DNA from: an uncultured Lachnospiraceae bacterium
Lineage (GTDB): Bacteria; Bacillota; Clostridia; Lachnospirales; Lachnospiraceae
Assembly: GCA_910576535.1 (NCBI GenBank)
Contig: CAJTKK010000027.1
Location: forward strand, 1 to 6,060
Direction of reading: 5' to 3'
Length of the DNA stretch: 6,060 nucleotides
Below are positions 5,559 through 6,060 of the stretch, in pieces (positions within the stretch are counted from its first letter, which is position 1; each line of letters opens with the position of its first letter). The position numbers and the translations under genes were made by a program. A model generated the notes under the pieces. It ran no database searches, had not been told where the DNA came from, and saw only the letters and a program-made list of their open reading frames with translations.

Positions 5559-5562
5559 GTAA
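5538..5562. promoter_or_regulatory. Operator: perfect inverted repeat over the -10
   Basis: TTACATTATA (5538-5547), 5-nt spacer AAGTG, then TATAATGTAA (5553-5562). The arms are perfect reverse complements; one lies between -35 and -10, the other covers the -10. A dimeric repressor bound here would block RNA polymerase. No repressor gene is in the window. Confidence 0.75.
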
Positions 5563-5589
5563 TTATCAAAAGGAACGGAGGAAAACAAA

Positions 5590-5700
5590 ATGTATTTCAA
5601 ATATTACAAGGACGCTAAAGAGTATGCAGAAAAAAATTATGAAAAGTATAGCATTTGGTTTGACAGTGATGAAAAGATGTATTACATCTTACCGAGATAG
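5590..5700 (+). CDS. Very small protein, function unknown (36 aa)
   Basis: ATG start 8 nt after GGAGG (5577-5581) and directly downstream of the consensus promoter. The 36 residues begin MYFKYYKDAKEYAEK and end MYYILPR. The peptide is unusually rich in tyrosine (8 of 36) and lysine, with no membrane segment. No family is recognised. The case for a real gene is the combination of dedicated promoter, operator, strong ribosome binding site and tight spacing to the next small gene. Being the first product of a repressible promoter in a phage, it could be an early regulator, inhibitor or host-interaction peptide, but this is only inference. Confidence 0.68.
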   Translation: MYFKYYKDAKEYAEKNYEKYSIWFDSDEKMYYILPR

Positions 5701-5718
5701 GAGGGAAAAGGGGAGCGA

Positions 5719-5856
5719 GTGAAAGAATATACTGTAACGTGTTGGGCAAGCCAAGAAATCATCGTTGAAGCAGAAAGCAAAGAGGATGCGGAGGAAATTG
5801 CTGTAAATGAATGCACATTCCCATACATAGACTATTGCACAGTAGACGAAAAATAA
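5719..5856 (+). CDS. Small protein, function unknown (45 aa)
   Basis: GTG start, 18 nt after the previous stop, with GGGGAG (5710-5715) as ribosome binding site. The sequence KEYTVTCWASQEIIVEAES followed by KEDAEEIAVNEC has the pattern of small phage proteins: an alternating beta strand (YTVTCWAS), a second strand (EIIVEAES), then an acidic helix. Three cysteines (C8, C32, C40) are present. No enzyme motif is visible. It is co-transcribed with the 36-residue gene from the promoter at 5530-5558. The GTG is the only start that fits the ribosome binding site. Confidence 0.68.
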   Translation: MKEYTVTCWASQEIIVEAESKEDAEEIAVNECTFPYIDYCTVDEK

Positions 5857-5894
5857 CCGTATTGTCCATATGGGCGCATAAAGAAAATAAACCA

Positions 5895-5923
5895 TTGAAT
5901 CCACTTGACAAATCTGGTAAAAT
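5895..5923 (+). promoter_or_regulatory. Candidate rightward promoter before the last gene
   Basis: TTGAAT (5895-5900), 17 nt, TAAAAT (5918-5923) with TGG directly before it as an extended -10. It faces the gene starting at 6027. The -35 and -10 each depart from consensus. A better-looking TTGACA at 5905 lies too close to this -10 to be its partner. Confidence 0.45.
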
Positions 5924-5950
5924 GAAAAGGAGCGGACGGCCATCCGCTCC
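5919..5950 (-). terminator. Leftward intrinsic terminator
   Basis: Plus-strand arms GGAGCGGA (5929-5936) and TCCGCTCC (5943-5950) pair perfectly around a 6-nt loop. Read on the minus strand the hairpin gains a U-G pair, leaving a GGCC loop, and is followed by TTTTCATTTT. Read on the plus strand the same position is a C-A mismatch and no T run follows. The asymmetry supports a leftward terminator. Confidence 0.65.
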
Positions 5951-5979
5951 AATTCTGAAAATATGAAATTTGAAATCCT
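5920..5979 (-). ncRNA. Candidate very short minus-strand RNA
   Basis: The minus-strand promoter at 5986-6014 would start transcription near 5979. About 30 nt later the transcript reaches a perfect hairpin (5950-5929) followed by UUUUCAUUUU. The predicted RNA is roughly 55-60 nt, made of a short A/U-rich 5' part and the terminator hairpin. It contains no open frame. It is antisense to the leader of the transcript that would serve the gene at 6027. Expression has not been shown; the call rests on the promoter and terminator pair. Confidence 0.4.
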
Positions 5980-5985
5980 TTACTA

Positions 5986-6014
5986 ATTATAGCCGAAAGT
6001 GCGCTATAAGTCAA
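5986..6014 (-). promoter_or_regulatory. Leftward consensus-like promoter
   Basis: On the minus strand: TTGACT (6014-6009), exactly 17 nt, TATAAT (5991-5986). It lies between the hairpin at 5929-5950 and the ribosome binding site of the gene at 6027. The inverted repeat TTATAGC (5987-5993) and GCTATAA (6003-6009), 9-nt spacer, overlaps it and could be an operator. Confidence 0.6.
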
Positions 6015-6026
6015 GGGGGCTGCAAA

Positions 6027-6060
6027 ATGTCAGCACCAAGAACGCCGAATCTACAGGAAG
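6027..6060 (+). CDS. Start of a gene, possibly terminase small subunit (partial)
   Basis: Only eleven codons are visible: MSAPRTPNLQE, with AGGGGG (6014-6019) 7 nt upstream of ATG 6027. The gene continues past the window. Position after the DNA-metabolism block of a phage and a basic, proline-containing N-terminus would suit a small terminase subunit, but eleven residues cannot prove it. Confidence 0.45.
   Translation, partial: MSAPRTPNLQE

Noticed and set aside
5870..5876. CCATATGG palindrome as terminator of the 45-aa gene
   Set aside because: The stem is only about 4 bp with no T run after it.
5905..5923. TTGACA at 5905-5910 as the -35 of the TAAAAT at 5918-5923
   Set aside because: The spacer would be only 7 nt, and no -10-like hexamer lies about 17 nt downstream of it on the plus strand.
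5689..6014. Minus-strand frames opposite the 45-aa gene and the last regulatory region
   Set aside because: They are low-complexity, Phe- and Ser-rich frames in AT-rich DNA without a ribosome binding site, and they run across the predicted leftward terminator.
1..6060. CRISPR array, diversity-generating retroelement, tRNA or insertion sequence
   Set aside because: I saw no regularly spaced direct repeats, reverse transcriptase motif with template and variable repeat, cloverleaf sequence or transposase.

Overview
The window is a rightward-transcribed piece of a phage or prophage from a Gram-positive Firmicute, most likely a gut-type clostridium. The evidence is the tightly packed and overlapping genes, strong AGGAGG-type ribosome binding sites, moderate base composition, and a gene set typical of temperate clostridial phages (DNA methyltransferase, Gp37/Gp68-like DUF5131 protein, peptide deformylase, MazG-type hydrolase, PP-loop sulfotransfer-like protein, then a likely small terminase). 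No rRNA, tRNA, transposase or CRISPR array is visible.

Layout. 1-607: the 3' part of a cytosine-5 DNA methyltransferase (target-recognition region plus motifs IX and X), broken into four pieces in different frames. Two of the breaks sit at long G runs (G9 at 72-80, G10 at 360-369); the third is a stop/restart at 245-252. 591-5441: an operon-like run of HD-domain phosphohydrolase, DUF5131 CxxxCxxC protein, an NPPY methyltransferase-like gene broken at a G6 run (2163-2168), peptide deformylase, a HAD plus MazG fusion, two small conserved-looking phage proteins, and a 484-residue PAPS-reductase-family protein. It closes with an intrinsic terminator that overlaps the last stop codon. 5464-5856: an AT-rich regulatory region with a consensus promoter whose -10 lies in a perfect inverted repeat, driving two tiny genes (36 and 45 aa). 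5857-6026: a second regulatory region with a candidate rightward promoter and, on the minus strand, a consensus promoter facing a hairpin with a U-rich tail about 35 nt away, which could make a very short RNA. 6027-6060: the first 11 codons of the next gene, possibly the small terminase subunit.

The genes read as a phage nucleic-acid metabolism and DNA-modification module that ends just before the packaging module. The most notable signal is that every G run of six or more in the window lies inside a methyltransferase-type gene and coincides with a reading-frame break. Changing the tract lengths (8, 8 and 7 G, or the same plus three) restores frame at each tract. This could be contingency (phase-variable) switching, transcriptional slippage or ribosomal frameshifting, or homopolymer error in the assembly. 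The sequence alone cannot choose between these.
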